Source: an uncultured Actinomyces sp.
GTDB lineage: Bacteria; Actinomycetota; Actinomycetes; Actinomycetales; Actinomycetaceae
Reading direction: 5' to 3'
Length of the DNA: 5,397 bases
Assembly: GCA_915069725.1 (NCBI GenBank)
Contig: CAJZFF010000164.1
Location: 1 to 5,397 of the forward strand
A program made the position numbers and the translations under genes. The notes beneath the pieces were generated by a model, which was not told where the DNA came from, did no database searches, and worked only from the letters and a program-made list of their open reading frames with translations. Positions 5,331 through 5,397 of the stretch are shown here, piece after piece. Each line of letters starts with the position of its first letter. Position 1 is the first letter of the stretch.

Positions 5331-5349
5331 GGCGCTCCGGAGGGGCGCC
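5331..5349 (-). other. Hairpin in the trpC leader
   Basis: Read on the + strand, GGCGCTCC (5331-5338) can pair with GGGGCGCC (5342-5349) around a 3-base loop, with one T-G pair. On the - strand, the sense strand of trpC, that pair becomes a C-A mismatch, leaving GGCGC/GCGCC as the outer stem. It lies just upstream of the trpC ribosome site. Role unknown; it could be chance in GC-rich DNA. Confidence 0.35.
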
Positions 5350-5365
5350 TATTCGTATCCATCGT

Positions 5366-5382
5366 GACGGCCCGAGGCCGTC
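5366..5382 (-). other. Perfect 7-bp hairpin upstream of trpC
   Basis: GACGGCC (5366-5372) and GGCCGTC (5376-5382) form a perfect 7-base-pair inverted repeat with a 3-base loop. On the - strand it lies about 60 bases before the trpC ATG and just after TTGCAA. It may be the terminator of a gene beyond the window edge, an operator, or a leader stem. No T-run follows on the - strand, so none of these can be chosen from the sequence. The 93 bases from 5305 to the window end hold no gene that I can support. Confidence 0.5.
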
Positions 5383-5397
5383 TGTTGCAAATCGCCA

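Noticed and set aside
5331..5382. Paired hairpins as an ANTAR (PdtaR) RNA target
   Set aside because: ANTAR targets are two stems with six-base loops carrying A at position 1 and G at position 4; both loops here are 3 bases, so they do not fit.
5305..5397. Tryptophan attenuator or leader peptide upstream of trpC
   Set aside because: Two hairpins exist, but the only small open frame, from an ATG at 5362, has no tryptophan codons before it enters trpC, and no T-run follows either stem.

Overview
The window is a high-GC, densely packed chromosomal segment of an actinobacterium. Gene order resembles the Mycobacterium tuberculosis block trpC-trpB-trpA-lgt (Rv1611-Rv1614), pykA (Rv1617), pdtaR (Rv1626), polA (Rv1629), in reduced form. 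Together with the protein character (acidic-tailed Lgt, short intergenic gaps, a trp locus in decay) this suggests a host-associated relative of Actinomyces (Actinomycetaceae). That placement is inference from recalled synteny, not from a search.

Layout from left to right: a PaaI/EntH-type hotdog thioesterase on the + strand (its 5' end may lie outside the window) converges on a PdtaR-type response regulator with receiver and ANTAR domains on the - strand. A short divergent promoter region follows, then a tRNA with anticodon CAA (leucine) on the + strand. 41 bases after its encoded CCA starts a small cytidine/blasticidin-S deaminase-like gene, which ends at a hairpin terminator. A second, perfect 14-bp hairpin separates it from the convergent pyruvate kinase gene. 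The rest is on the - strand and read from right to left: a trpC-like gene, then lgt starting at the very next base after the trpC stop, then a gap of about 120 bases and pyk, which looks leaderless.

Most of this is housekeeping: glycolysis (pyk), lipoprotein lipidation (lgt), RNA-level regulation (pdtaR) and translation (tRNA). The most interesting element is the trpC-like gene. It is an intact reading frame with a good ribosome binding site and a recognisable indole-3-glycerol phosphate synthase fold, but the catalytic lysine and several other substrate-contacting residues are replaced, and trpB and trpA are absent from the place where they normally sit. It may be a decayed or re-purposed enzyme retained after loss of tryptophan synthesis. 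A second oddity is the leucine tRNA, which folds with a 5-base variable loop instead of the long arm usual for tRNA-Leu. I see no mobile element, CRISPR array or defence system, and nothing that amounts to a new multi-gene system.
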